Positions 7,886-17,171 of a stretch of DNA of 64,000 nt are shown piece by piece. Position 1 is the first letter of the stretch. The number at the start of each line of letters is the position of its first letter. The position numbers and the translations under genes are program-made. The notes under the pieces are model-generated. The model was not told the DNA's origin and searched no databases. It saw only the letters and a program-made list of their open reading frames with translations. Source of the DNA: JAADHI01 sp964451325. GTDB lineage: Bacteria; Nitrospirota; Nitrospiria; SBBL01; JAADHI01. The stretch lies in assembly GCA_964451325.1 (NCBI GenBank), contig CAYVHO010000004.1:1-64000 (forward strand), written 5' to 3'.

Positions 7886-8235
7886 AAGAGACTGAAAAAG
7901 ACAAGGCTTTTTTAGAAACTGCAAAATATCTTTTGAATAAACGTGCGGATGAAATTGATCCAGAGACCCGTTCCCGTCTTCGAAAAGGTCGTTATGCGGC
8001 GCTTCAATCCCTTCGGTCCCGTAGACACCCCATTTCTTGGATGTGGCCTGCGGCAGGGGTGGCCGTGGCCTGTACGGTGATCCTTGCTTTTTTCCTGGTT
8101 TTGAAGGAACCTGGGTCGAAAGAAGTGCTTTCAGACATGGAGGATATCGAGCTGCTTGCGTCGTCTGCGCCGATTGAGTTTTATGATGATCTCGAATTTT
8201 ATAATTGGTTGGCCGAACATGAAGGCGCGGGTTAA
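7882..8235 (+). CDS. DUF3619-like single-span membrane protein, possible anti-sigma factor
   Basis: A 117-residue protein. A charged cytoplasmic segment (residues 1-50, including AKYLLNKRADEIDPETRSRL) precedes one membrane helix (about 54-73) and a short acidic periplasmic tail. This matches DUF3619 proteins found directly after ECF sigma genes. Position, topology and translational coupling to the sigma gene suggest it restrains the sigma factor; no zinc anti-sigma motif is visible, so the role is inferred. Confidence 0.7.
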   Translation: MKETEKDKAFLETAKYLLNKRADEIDPETRSRLRKGRYAALQSLRSRRHPISWMWPAAGVAVACTVILAFFLVLKEPGSKEVLSDMEDIELLASSAPIEFYDDLEFYNWLAEHEGAG

Positions 8236-8545
8236 TTGCATTGCAGTGGGTTTCTTGAGCCTGTGCTTCCTTGCAAACAATGCGATGGCGACAGAAATGG
8301 AAGAACTCAGACCCTCTGACATGGATTTAATCGAGTTTTTGGGGGGCTGGGAAAGTGATGATGGGGCCTGGCTTGATCCAGCACTTTTTGATGATGTTTT
8401 TGTTGAAGACCCCGCTGCAATTGAAGGAGAGTCTGTTTTGCGCACGCAGGATTTAAAACCATCAAAAATGCAGGGAAAGGGAGATGCTCTTTTGGAAGGT
8501 GAGACGAAAGACTCGGTCTCAGGCATGAGAAAGGAAGAAAAATGA
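8219..8545 (+). CDS. small exported acidic protein of the ECF operon
   Basis: A 108-residue protein with a clear signal peptide (KARVNCIAVGFLSLCFLANNAMA) and a mature part rich in Asp and Glu. I chose the ATG at 8219, which overlaps the end of the preceding gene and puts the signal peptide at the N-terminus. The following gene overlaps its stop by ATGA. No family recognised. Its acidity contrasts with the very basic DUF3106 partner, so the two might interact in the periplasm; this is speculation. Confidence 0.65.
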   Translation: MKARVNCIAVGFLSLCFLANNAMATEMEELRPSDMDLIEFLGGWESDDGAWLDPALFDDVFVEDPAAIEGESVLRTQDLKPSKMQGKGDALLEGETKDSVSGMRKEEK

Positions 8546-9102
8546 AAGGTTTTTTACAGACCTTAATTTTACTCACCTTGTTGTTCATGCCGACACATGC
8601 ACTTTCAGCACCCGAGTCTATCCCATGGACAAATTTGGAAAAGACAGAACAGCGGATTCTCAAACCTTTAGAATCTCAGTGGGATGGATTTCCGGCCATA
8701 CGTCAGCACCGTTTAAAAAAAGGGGCAAAACGTTGGCAGTCCATGGACGCAAAACAGCGGCGGCAGGTGGCAAAACAGCTTAAACGATGGAAGAAACTTT
8801 CGCCAAAAAAACGTTTAGAAATTCGACAAAGTTTTAGAGATTTTAGCACCTTAAGTGCCAAGGAGCGTGCCACCCTTCTTTCTCAGGAGAAACGATTCAA
8901 TGAGCTTCCACCTGCACACCGTCGTACCCTCCGTGAGCAATGGAAAAAACTCCCCGCAGAAAAACGGCATCATTTTAGAGATCGACTCAAAAAAAATCGC
9001 AACAACCGAAATCCTTCCAATTTAAGAGATCGACATCGACAAGACCGGATTAAACACCGTTTAAACCGCTTACATCGGGGTGGGAACGACGCCAGGCGCT
9101 AA
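8542..9102 (+). CDS. DUF3106 exported basic protein
   Basis: A 186-residue protein with a signal peptide (residues 1-23) and a strongly basic, helical mature part. It contains repeated units such as WKKLSPKKRLEIRQSFRDF and WKKLPAEKRHHFRDRLKKN, the pattern of DUF3106. Function is not established for the family. It is the last gene of the coupled ECF operon and may be its main envelope output. The C-terminus is almost entirely Arg, Asn, His and Lys, consistent with binding a polyanion. Confidence 0.8.
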   Translation: MKGFLQTLILLTLLFMPTHALSAPESIPWTNLEKTEQRILKPLESQWDGFPAIRQHRLKKGAKRWQSMDAKQRRQVAKQLKRWKKLSPKKRLEIRQSFRDFSTLSAKERATLLSQEKRFNELPPAHRRTLREQWKKLPAEKRHHFRDRLKKNRNNRNPSNLRDRHRQDRIKHRLNRLHRGGNDARR

Positions 9103-9198
9103 GCACCATCTGTGTTTAAAGTTTTTTCTTAGAATTTCTACTACTTTATCCATATATTTTCCATAAAATATGTCTTATTTTTCAATCACCCTGATAAA

Positions 9199-9227
9199 TT
9201 GACAGGATTTAGAGGGCAAGATATAGT
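9199..9227 (+). promoter_or_regulatory. sigma70 promoter of the GGDEF-EAL gene
   Basis: TTGACA at 9199-9204, a 17-base spacer and TATAGT at 9222-9227: a near-consensus housekeeping promoter. The start point would be near 9234, giving a leader of about 37 bases that contains AGAAGGTG before the TTG start codon. Confidence 0.75.
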
Positions 9228-9270
9228 TTATTGTAGTATTCTTCTGCCCTAAAAGAGAAGGTGAACTGGT

Positions 9271-11481
9271 TTGAATCCTTCCTCAATTACTAAATCGACG
9301 CGACTTGAGTGTCTTCGGCGTTATCAGGTGCTGGATGCAAGCTTGGACGCTTCTTTCGAAGAGATTGCTGCGCTGGCGACAGTGCTGTGCCAGACCCCCA
9401 TTGCCCAAATTGTTTTTACTGATTCAGAAAATTTTTGGCGGAAGTCAATCATGGGTCTGGAGTCTTCCGAACAGCATCTTGGTTGTTGCTCACATACATT
9501 ATTAGAAGACGGTTTTTTTGAAGTGCCGGATACCTTAAAAGATAAACACTTTTCGACAGAAAGCTGGGTCATTTCAGATCCTAAAATTCGCCATTACGCA
9601 GGCGTTCCGCTTACGACACAAGAGGGGATTACCATTGGAATACTCTCTGTAATGGACAGAGAAGCTCGATTTTTAAATGCAGCGCAGCGTGCGGGGCTTC
9701 ATCGCCTGGCGGGACTTATTATGTCCATTCTTAGCGTGCGAGATCGATTAGAACCCCTCAAAAAAGAAGATAGAAAATATGAAGAACTGGACATTGTGCT
9801 GAAACGCACACTCTCTTTACTTGATGCAACCATGGCTGCGACGACTGATGGCATCCTTGTGGTTGATCATCATGGAAAGGTTGTGCGGTTTAATCAGCAC
9901 TTTGTGATGATGTGGGGCATTAAGGAATCTGTGAGCACTGAGGGTCATGAAAAAATGATTCTGGGGGTACTGGAACAACTCAAAGAACCCGAACGCTTTC
10001 TTGAAAAAATGACCCAACTTTATGAAACACCCGAAGAAGTGACTTACGACGTTTTTGAACTCAAGAATGGCAAAGTTTTTGAGCGATATTCCCAGCCTCA
10101 GTGGGTCGAGGGAAAACATGTTGGGCGCGTTTGGAGTTTTAGGGATACCACGGAACGTCATGAACAGGCCGCTTTGTTAGGACATCGTGCCCTACATGAT
10201 GGTTTAACCAACCTGCCCAACCGTGTATTGCTCTTGGATCGTTTGCAACAGGCCATTCTTTTGGGACGGCGAGAAATGAAGTCATTTGCCGTGCTTTTAA
10301 TGGATCTTGATCGCTTTAAAGAGGTAAATGATACTTTAGGACACCGTATTGGAGATATCCTTCTTCGGCAGGTGAGTTCACGCATCACTACAATATTGAG
10401 AAAATCCGATACCCTCGCACGTTTAGGCGGCGATGAATTTGCAATATTGCTCATGGGGCAAGTCACTGCGGAAGACGCCATACAATTTGCAGAAAAGGTG
10501 CATCAGGTTCTGGAACCTTCTTTTCTCATTGAGGATGTCTCGCTTGATATTGATGTCAGCATCGGTATTTCCCTTTTTCCTGATCACGGAGACCAAGTCC
10601 ATAGTTTGCTTAAAATGGCAGACATTGCCATGTATATGGCAAAGAGTGCAGAAACCGGGATTATGGTCTACAATGCTTCTAAAGATCGATATAGTCTCAA
10701 AGGGCTTGTGCTCAAAAATGACTTACGTCAGGCCATTCAGAATGAACAACTCTTCCTGCTCTATCAGCCAAAAGTAAATTTGAAAACAAATCAGGTCATG
10801 GGCGTGGAGGCCTTGGTTCGCTGGAAACACCCTCAATTTGGGACGATTCCTCCAGATGAATTTATTGCCTTGGCAGAGCAGACGGGTTTGATCAAACCCC
10901 TGACCATTTGGGTCCTTAAACAAGCCTTAAATCAGGAATTGCTCTGGCGAAAGGCCGGGCTTGATTTACGGGTGGCCGTAAACCTTTCTGTGCGAAGTCT
11001 GCGGGATTCTAAACTGAGTGATCAGATTCTTGAGGTTCTTCAAAGTTTAGGAACTGCAGCCGATCGCCTGGAATTAGAAATTACTGAAAGCATTATTATG
11101 GATGATCCGACCCGCGCAATGGAAATTGTAACACGCCTGAGCAGTGAGGGGATTAAGTTCGCTTTGGATGATTTTGGTACGGGCTATTCTTCCTTGAGTT
11201 ATTTGAAAAAATTACCGATCAGTGCGGTCAAAATCGATAAGTCCTTTATTTTAGATATGATGGCAGAGGGGGATGATGAGATCATCGTCGTTTCCATTAT
11301 CGAATTGGCACACAATCTTGGCATGAAAGTCATTGCGGAAGGGCTTGAGGATCAAGAAACCATGGACCGTCTTTCGGCATTGTCTTGTGATGAAGTCCAA
11401 GGTTATTTTCTCTCCCGTCCCATTCCAGGAGCGGAAATCCTGCAATGGGCTGAAAAATGGACAACAACACATCCCCTTTAA
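9271..11481 (+). CDS. GAF-PAS-GGDEF-EAL cyclic-di-GMP turnover protein
   Basis: A 736-residue cytoplasmic protein. GAF domain at about 15-155, PAS domain at about 178-295, GGDEF domain at about 305-465 with intact GGDEF at 386-390, EAL domain at about 480-725 with EAL at 513-515. EITES, DDFGTGYSS, KIDKSF and VIAEGLE are all present. Both the diguanylate cyclase and the phosphodiesterase look catalytically complete, so the net activity is probably set by the sensor domains. There are no membrane segments. TTG start after AGAAGGTG. Monocistronic, with a strong promoter upstream. Confidence 0.93.
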   Translation: MNPSSITKSTRLECLRRYQVLDASLDASFEEIAALATVLCQTPIAQIVFTDSENFWRKSIMGLESSEQHLGCCSHTLLEDGFFEVPDTLKDKHFSTESWVISDPKIRHYAGVPLTTQEGITIGILSVMDREARFLNAAQRAGLHRLAGLIMSILSVRDRLEPLKKEDRKYEELDIVLKRTLSLLDATMAATTDGILVVDHHGKVVRFNQHFVMMWGIKESVSTEGHEKMILGVLEQLKEPERFLEKMTQLYETPEEVTYDVFELKNGKVFERYSQPQWVEGKHVGRVWSFRDTTERHEQAALLGHRALHDGLTNLPNRVLLLDRLQQAILLGRREMKSFAVLLMDLDRFKEVNDTLGHRIGDILLRQVSSRITTILRKSDTLARLGGDEFAILLMGQVTAEDAIQFAEKVHQVLEPSFLIEDVSLDIDVSIGISLFPDHGDQVHSLLKMADIAMYMAKSAETGIMVYNASKDRYSLKGLVLKNDLRQAIQNEQLFLLYQPKVNLKTNQVMGVEALVRWKHPQFGTIPPDEFIALAEQTGLIKPLTIWVLKQALNQELLWRKAGLDLRVAVNLSVRSLRDSKLSDQILEVLQSLGTAADRLELEITESIIMDDPTRAMEIVTRLSSEGIKFALDDFGTGYSSLSYLKKLPISAVKIDKSFILDMMAEGDDEIIVVSIIELAHNLGMKVIAEGLEDQETMDRLSALSCDEVQGYFLSRPIPGAEILQWAEKWTTTHPL

Positions 11482-11621
11482 AACAAACAAAGATAAGGCT
11501 CATCGCATCTGATTAAGAACGCCCCCTAGATTTTCTATCAAATAAGATCATGATTTGTTAGTCTGCCTTTGACGCCATCTGCATTTCTTGAATTTCATCC
11601 TTTGCGAACAGGAAAAATATC

Positions 11622-12455
11622 GTGACAAAAAGCATATTCTTCTGGGTGCTTCTCATTGTTCTTTTTCCTTCGATGGCAAGTGCGCAACTTTCCTTCCAGG
11701 AAGGCCGAAAAATTTGGAAAAATTATTCCGCTTCTCAATATGAGAAACGCTTGCGTGCTGCGGATGTGAATTTTCCTGATCGATTTCGTGTTTCAAAAAA
11801 CAGTGGCGCAGATTTGGGGCCTGTGTCCATTCGTTTGGATGACCTTGTGCATGACGGTCCGCCGTACTTTGAATATTGGGTTCGTGTTGCTGCGCTGCCT
11901 AATATTGAATTGGATAATCAAGTCTCACTCAAGCTTGTGATTCACCATGTTTGGGATCTTGAAAAAAATGATCTTTACGACAGAGAAGCCGTTTCCCGCC
12001 AATCGCTTCAAGAGATCACGGGTGATGAGGCCCTAACCTTTATCAGCAAACTCCACCTCAATCAGGGGAGTGATCTCCGCGTCGTTCAAGAGATTTCGGG
12101 AGAAGTTGTTTTTATCCTGCCCGTGGAACTGACCTGGCTTACCTTTGAAAAATCGGATCTTAAAAAGGAAAAAGATGTTCCCGGTATTGCATCTGCAGCA
12201 CGTTTGAGCAATCTGAATTTCAATGGCGAAAACAGCTGGGTTGAAATCCGCTATCAAGGTAAGGAAGAAGCTTATCTTACGACCTTGGCTTATGATAAAA
12301 CAGGAAAACAACTTAAAAAAAAGGGCTTTGCAAAAAATAGCGTTTCCAAAGGCTGGCTCTATGCCTATGCATTTGCAGGTAAGGTCGAAAAGATTCAAAC
12401 CCTGTTTTCAAGTCATGCCATCGAACGAAAATATCCTTTTAAAATCATCCCCTGA
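11622..12455 (+). CDS. exported protein of unknown function
   Basis: A 277-residue protein with a signal peptide (residues 1-21, ending ASAQ) and a soluble, mixed alpha/beta-looking mature part. I recognise no domain. GTG start with AGGAA about 8 bases upstream. It stands alone between the cyclic-di-GMP gene and the SH3 protein gene. Probably periplasmic or surface-associated. Confidence 0.7.
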   Translation: MTKSIFFWVLLIVLFPSMASAQLSFQEGRKIWKNYSASQYEKRLRAADVNFPDRFRVSKNSGADLGPVSIRLDDLVHDGPPYFEYWVRVAALPNIELDNQVSLKLVIHHVWDLEKNDLYDREAVSRQSLQEITGDEALTFISKLHLNQGSDLRVVQEISGEVVFILPVELTWLTFEKSDLKKEKDVPGIASAARLSNLNFNGENSWVEIRYQGKEEAYLTTLAYDKTGKQLKKKGFAKNSVSKGWLYAYAFAGKVEKIQTLFSSHAIERKYPFKIIP

Positions 12456-12490
12456 ATGAAATAAGTCATTACAAGGCCATTTGTTCATAT

Positions 12491-12519
12491 TTGAAGATTG
12501 AAATCTTGAAATTTATAAA
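12491..12519 (+). promoter_or_regulatory. sigma70-like promoter
   Basis: TTGAAG at 12491-12496, a 17-base spacer and TATAAA at 12514-12519, about 60 bases before the next start codon. Confidence 0.55.
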
Positions 12520-12577
12520 ATACCTGATACTATCTTCTGATCATGTTTTATCCCGCACTTATGAATAGGAAAGAAAA

Positions 12578-13600
12578 ATGACGTGGATTGATATCCTCAT
12601 TGGGGTTTTTGCCTTCTTCTCGATATCGCTTGCATTTACGGGCACAACCATTGGCGATTCAGCACTTGCTTTTGGTGGAGATCAATGGACGGACACGCAT
12701 GCGCCCTTGTACAGAAAAGTCACAGCCCGTGGATGGATCACCTTAATCTGTCTTTCGGTTGCCATCGGAGGTGTCGTTGCCAAGGAAAAAATGAAAGAAC
12801 AGGCCTTGCGTGATGAGGTGGCGCTCATCGAAAATTTGCAAATAGAGAATGGCGAACACAAAGACCGTATTTCCAAACAGACTTTGGATATTGCTGAATT
12901 ACAAATGCGATTGAGCAAAGCCAATCAGAACTTATCGGAGAGTGCGGAAGGCATAGAAGCGCATCACCTGAAATCGCTCGAAGCCGCTTTCAAACTTTCC
13001 GGAAAGTCTGCACGTGGACCAGACGAAGCGCTTGTGCGTTTTAAGGGCCGTGCCAGTATCCCCATTCCCTCTCAGCACTTTGACCAGATGCGACTTTCCG
13101 GGGGGGATCAATTTTATTTTGCGACTTTTATTCAAGGTCTTTCATCACGAGATCTTGAATCCATCCAACTTAAAATTGGAGATGAGCTTTATGCGCTTTT
13201 TAAAGGGAGGGAAAAAGGATTTTTTGAAAGGACACTCAGGCTTCCTGGCAACCCGACAAAACAGACCTTAGCCGTTTTGCTCAATCCATTACTCTTAGAT
13301 AATCTGACCCTAAAGGTGATGGTTCGACCTAAAGATCCCTTGCAAGGCCAGTCTCCATTTAAAGATCTGGTGCTTTCAAGTCCTTTTTCGGCCCACGCAA
13401 AAAAAATCTATAGAACAACCCGTGCGGATGTGCTCAATATGCGATCAGAACCCAAAGCAAAAACCCAACTCATCTCCCGTTTACCACGTGGATCTTATGT
13501 CCGTGTTCTTCAAGACAATGAGAGTACCTGGACAGAAGTGATGACCTCAGATACCAAACAAGGCTGGGTCTTGAGCCAGTTTTTGGGCGAGATTGAATGA
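12578..13600 (+). CDS. membrane protein with coiled coil and C-terminal SH3b domain
   Basis: A 340-residue protein. Two hydrophobic segments (about 5-22 and 49-66) are followed by a coiled coil (about 70-125), a middle region of unknown fold, and a C-terminal bacterial SH3 domain (about 283-340: VLNMRSEPKAKTQLISRL, GWVLSQFLG). SH3b domains usually bind peptidoglycan or stem peptides, so this may be an inner-membrane protein reaching the wall. AGGAAAG precedes the ATG. The folate cluster begins at its stop codon, so they may share a transcript. Confidence 0.75.
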   Translation: MTWIDILIGVFAFFSISLAFTGTTIGDSALAFGGDQWTDTHAPLYRKVTARGWITLICLSVAIGGVVAKEKMKEQALRDEVALIENLQIENGEHKDRISKQTLDIAELQMRLSKANQNLSESAEGIEAHHLKSLEAAFKLSGKSARGPDEALVRFKGRASIPIPSQHFDQMRLSGGDQFYFATFIQGLSSRDLESIQLKIGDELYALFKGREKGFFERTLRLPGNPTKQTLAVLLNPLLLDNLTLKVMVRPKDPLQGQSPFKDLVLSSPFSAHAKKIYRTTRADVLNMRSEPKAKTQLISRLPRGSYVRVLQDNESTWTEVMTSDTKQGWVLSQFLGEIE

Positions 13601-13637
13601 CTTATATCCCGATTTTTTGTGTTTTTCAGAGCTTATC

Positions 13638-14351
13638 TTGAATCCTGTCTGTCTCGTCACCGGAGGCGCAAAAAGGCTGGGACGTGAGATGGCGCTGATG
13701 TTGGCAAAAGCGGGTTATGATATCGCACTGCATTACCACGCTTCGGAAAAATATGCGCATGAAATACAATCTGAAATTAAAGCCCTGGGCCGACGCTGTT
13801 TCTGTATACAGGGCGATCTCAGAGATCCCTCCTTTTACACCCGATGTATTGACGCAGTCATTGAGACACTCGGCCCAATTGCTCTTTTAATTAACAATGC
13901 CTCTATTTTTGAGAAAATTCGTTTCAAAGATTCCCAGCAAGAAACCTTTAACGATTATTTTGATCTACATGTCAGAGCGCCGCTATTTTTAGCCCAAGCC
14001 TATGCCTCACATCGTAAAAGTGGGGCGATTATCAACATGCTGGATTCGGGGGTGGATTCTTATGCAGAAGATGCTTTTATTTACACGCTCAGCAAAAAGA
14101 GTTTGAAGGATTTGACTTTACTTTTAGCAAAGACACTTGCCCCCAATATCCGGGTAAATGGTATTTGTCCTGGCCCCATCTTGCCCCCTGAGGATCAAGG
14201 GGATCAGTATCTCGCGGCCATCGCGGAAAAAACACCGATGAAACGCCCGGGAACGCTTGAAGATATTTTAAATGCCGTGCGGTATCTTATGGAATCTAAT
14301 TATATTACGGGTGAGATTCTCTATGTCGATGGCGGGCAACGTCTGAGCTGA
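13638..14351 (+). CDS. short-chain dehydrogenase, pteridine reductase-like (FolM type)
   Basis: A 237-residue SDR with the cofactor motif TGGAKRLG, NNAS, and the active-site YTLSKK (Tyr-x3-Lys) with Asp in the preceding INMLDSG, as in pteridine reductases. It ends YVDGGQRLS. It probably reduces dihydro- or monapterin-type pterins with NADPH. Placement directly before folB and folK supports a role in folate or tetrahydropterin supply. The start is uncertain: the TTG at 13638 gives the family N-terminus, while an upstream TTG at 13593 would add 15 atypical residues. Confidence 0.8.
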   Translation: MNPVCLVTGGAKRLGREMALMLAKAGYDIALHYHASEKYAHEIQSEIKALGRRCFCIQGDLRDPSFYTRCIDAVIETLGPIALLINNASIFEKIRFKDSQQETFNDYFDLHVRAPLFLAQAYASHRKSGAIINMLDSGVDSYAEDAFIYTLSKKSLKDLTLLLAKTLAPNIRVNGICPGPILPPEDQGDQYLAAIAEKTPMKRPGTLEDILNAVRYLMESNYITGEILYVDGGQRLS

Positions 14352-14377
14352 ACGGCCATCTTATTGTGGGGGAACAA

Positions 14378-14734
14378 ATGATTGTCAGTATTAAAAATCT
14401 ACGACTCAGGACTATCGTTGGCATTTACGACTGGGAGAAAAAAAAAGAGCAGGAAATTACGATCAACTTACGTGTGACGTTTGATGGCGAAAAAGCCGCC
14501 AAAACAGACGATATCAATGCCACGATCAATTACAAATCCCTGAGAAACAAGATTATCGAACACATCGAAAACAAGGATTTTAATCTTGTTGAGCGCATTG
14601 CATCCGAGATCGCAGACATTGCGCTTTCACTTCCCCTGGCAGAAACGGTTTGGGTCGAAGTCGATAAACCGGGGGCTTTGCGTTTAACAGATTCGGTTTC
14701 CATTACGGTTGAGCGCTCAAAAAGGCAGGGATGA
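14378..14734 (+). CDS. folB: dihydroneopterin aldolase
   Basis: A 118-residue FolB. It catalyses conversion of 7,8-dihydroneopterin to 6-hydroxymethyl-7,8-dihydropterin and glycolaldehyde in folate synthesis. Family motifs: GIYDWEKKKEQ, NYKSLRNKI, FNLVERIASEIAD and VEVDKPGALR. The ATG at 14378 has GGGGGAA 6 bases upstream and is preferred over a GTG four codons earlier. It overlaps folK by 4 bases, so the two consecutive pathway enzymes are coupled. Confidence 0.93.
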   Translation: MIVSIKNLRLRTIVGIYDWEKKKEQEITINLRVTFDGEKAAKTDDINATINYKSLRNKIIEHIENKDFNLVERIASEIADIALSLPLAETVWVEVDKPGALRLTDSVSITVERSKRQG

Positions 14735-15114
14735 AAAATGATGTGATCGTGGGCCTGGGTTCAAATATTGATCCCACGACCTATATTGAAAAAGCACTCT
14801 TGCAAATCAAAACACGTTTTCTCGATGTAAAAGTTTCTGAATTTATCTTTACTGAGCCCATTGGATTTAAAAATCAAGCCCGGTTCTGCAATGGGGCAGT
14901 ACGTTTTACAACGGATTTGGGCGCAGAGGCACTTAAGTCCTGGCTTTTAGAAGTGGAAGATGCATTGGGTCGCGTTCGCACTGAAAATAAAAATGGCCCA
15001 CGCACCATTGATCTGGATATTCTGGTTTGGAACGGAAAAATTATAGACCCCGATGTGGAAGCGCGGGATTTCCTGCAAAAGGCGATTACAGACTTGCAAC
15101 CTGGCCTTTTTTGA
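14731..15114 (+). CDS. folK: HPPK, hydroxymethyldihydropterin pyrophosphokinase (short form)
   Basis: A 127-residue FolK, which transfers pyrophosphate from ATP to the FolB product. Conserved GLGSNIDPTTYIEKAL, FTEPIGFKNQARFCNGAV, LEVEDALGRVRTENKNGPRTIDLDIL are present. It is about 30 residues shorter than the E. coli enzyme: the C-terminal segment after DLDIL is compressed, yet ends with the RDFLQKAITDLQPGLF equivalent, so it looks like a short family form rather than a broken gene. Confidence 0.9.
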   Translation: MKNDVIVGLGSNIDPTTYIEKALLQIKTRFLDVKVSEFIFTEPIGFKNQARFCNGAVRFTTDLGAEALKSWLLEVEDALGRVRTENKNGPRTIDLDILVWNGKIIDPDVEARDFLQKAITDLQPGLF

Positions 15115-15197
15115 ACGCAGCGCAACAATACCCAGAATGCTTTATTCTCTTGAAACCATCCTGAAATACCTCCTCCTTCCTTCTCGTCCTACTTTTC

Positions 15198-15226
15198 TTG
15201 ACTAATTCAAGGCTGTTCGATAGATT
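15198..15226 (+). promoter_or_regulatory. sigma70 promoter of the lipoprotein gene
   Basis: TTGACT at 15198-15203, a 17-base spacer and TAGATT at 15221-15226, about 48 bases before the start codon. Confidence 0.6.
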
Positions 15227-15273
15227 GAACCGCTAGGAAAACCTTCGATCTATCACGCAATATAGAGCAAAAT

Positions 15274-17019
15274 ATGCACATTAGCCCTAAAATCCAATGC
15301 TTTCGTGTCCTTATTTTGCTCCCATTTTATCTTTTTTTCTTGAATAGCTGTTCCTCCAATGTGACTCCTCAGTCGGCAGGTGCCTCGTTTGATCCTGATT
15401 TTGGGGCGCGTGCCATGAATACCACCATCACGGGAGCAGAGGCGGGTCGTGGCCTTTCCGTAATACTTGCGACTGTGGCACAAGGGGTCGGAAAACATGT
15501 TTTTGGTTTAAGTCGTCCGCTTAGTTCCCCCTTTTCTGGGGAATCGACCCCGATTGATTGTAGTGATGGGGGGACGATGACCGTGACGGGTTTTGATGCC
15601 AGTGTAAGCGATTTTAATTTTCAGATGGCCTTCAGCAATTGCCGAGAAAATGGGATTCAGATTGATGGCCTTGCTTCAGCCACCGGAACTTCGAGCATTC
15701 GAGATGCTACAGGAGGGGTGCTTGATATGGATCTCCGTTTGGGAAATGACTCCAACGAACTTTCAATTCAAAATTTTCAAACGGTAAACCGCCAAGTCTA
15801 TGGGCATCTCAAAAGTTTGTTTGGTGGTCAGCTGAGGCTGAGATTTCAAACCCAGTCTAATATCATCGACCGCTATGGACTCAATGTTTCAGGAGAGGGC
15901 ATTTTTGATGATTTTACAGAAAAAGTAGCCGTCACTTTCATTGATTTTAAAAGCGAAACCGTCATTGACACCACCGAGGTCATCGATACGACACTGACAC
16001 CCAATACAAGTCAAATAACGATGATCACGGATTCCGTCTTCAATGGTGTCATGCGTCAATCCAATCGCTCAGATATTGCAGGGGCGGGTGTGCGTCTGAG
16101 TATACTTTCTTACAATAATTTAAGCACAACATCAGTTCTTGTGATCTCAAAAGTGGGAATAACAATAACCGGTGAAACAAAAAACCTCTCCTATCGCGGA
16201 GGGTTCACATTGCATTCTTCGTCTCGTGACTGTGTGATTCAGGGAGATTTTTCAATTGAGACCATCTCACCCTTGCAATACATCGACGGCGCAAGTTGTC
16301 CGGTTTCAGGCCAACTCAGTTTAAACACGGTTTCCGGGCTTGTGGCTTTGTCTGTGAATGCAGAGCAAAGTCTTTCCATCACTGCCGCTGGAGGAGAAAA
16401 AACGTTTTCTGATTGTGAAGATTTTTTTTCACTCTGCGCCTTTGAAAATTTTCAAAACGGTTTTTTGTCCAAAAATGGGCTTCCTGGAACAAAAGCCACA
16501 GGAGAAAGTCAATTTATTACCTTGACCTGGGTGGATACGCCAAGCTTTCTGCAAGCGAGTGATATGGATCTCCATGTGGGCTATTATCTTGATCCCGCGC
16601 CGAGCGGAGGTTTTGCCAATGCCCTGGTCTCCTGGCATTCAGGAGGCGGAGATGACTGTGGTGCTGCACGAGCGCCCAGTTTATTTGGCGGCGTGGAGGC
16701 CATTCTGGATATTGATGATTGCAGTGCACGTGGACCAGAACATGTTAGTATTCGAGGTCTGCCCCTGGGTTACTACGTGATTGCCGTCAATAGTTTTGAT
16801 CTAAAGTCGGTGGGCAGCACAACCGTGAGTGTGACGATCGAAATCGGAAAAGAACTTTTCACTTTCCCTGAAAGAATTTTTTTGCTGAGTGACAAAGACA
16901 GCACCAATGCAAACGCCTGGTATCGTGTCACCGATTTGCAATGTAGTACAGAAGGAGAGTGTACCTTTATCGCACCCAATCTCGCATTAAAGGTTCATGA
17001 CAATTCGTCACTTTTCTAA
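15274..17019 (+). CDS. large surface or periplasmic lipoprotein with DUF2135-like C-terminus
   Basis: A 581-residue protein with a lipoprotein signal peptide ending in lipobox LNSC (Cys about 26). The central part is Ser/Thr-rich and beta-looking, without a recognised family. The C-terminal 160 residues contain the pattern SDMDLHVGYYLDP, LDIDDCSARGPEHVSIRGLPLGYYVIAVNSF, reminiscent of the DUF2135/YfaP-type beta-sandwich. Several paired cysteines may form disulfides. The function is unknown. It stands alone with its own promoter. Confidence 0.72.
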   Translation: MHISPKIQCFRVLILLPFYLFFLNSCSSNVTPQSAGASFDPDFGARAMNTTITGAEAGRGLSVILATVAQGVGKHVFGLSRPLSSPFSGESTPIDCSDGGTMTVTGFDASVSDFNFQMAFSNCRENGIQIDGLASATGTSSIRDATGGVLDMDLRLGNDSNELSIQNFQTVNRQVYGHLKSLFGGQLRLRFQTQSNIIDRYGLNVSGEGIFDDFTEKVAVTFIDFKSETVIDTTEVIDTTLTPNTSQITMITDSVFNGVMRQSNRSDIAGAGVRLSILSYNNLSTTSVLVISKVGITITGETKNLSYRGGFTLHSSSRDCVIQGDFSIETISPLQYIDGASCPVSGQLSLNTVSGLVALSVNAEQSLSITAAGGEKTFSDCEDFFSLCAFENFQNGFLSKNGLPGTKATGESQFITLTWVDTPSFLQASDMDLHVGYYLDPAPSGGFANALVSWHSGGGDDCGAARAPSLFGGVEAILDIDDCSARGPEHVSIRGLPLGYYVIAVNSFDLKSVGSTTVSVTIEIGKELFTFPERIFLLSDKDSTNANAWYRVTDLQCSTEGECTFIAPNLALKVHDNSSLF

Positions 17020-17171
17020 ACCTTAGGAACCTCCTCAAAATGATTTTATTTTTTTCTATTTGAATCGCTCGTTCTTACGAAGGACAGAAACAATGAAACA
17101 GGCTTATGTTTTTTTATCAAAAACTATGATACAAATTACAGTGAGAAACCTTTTTTGATGAAGGAACAATC

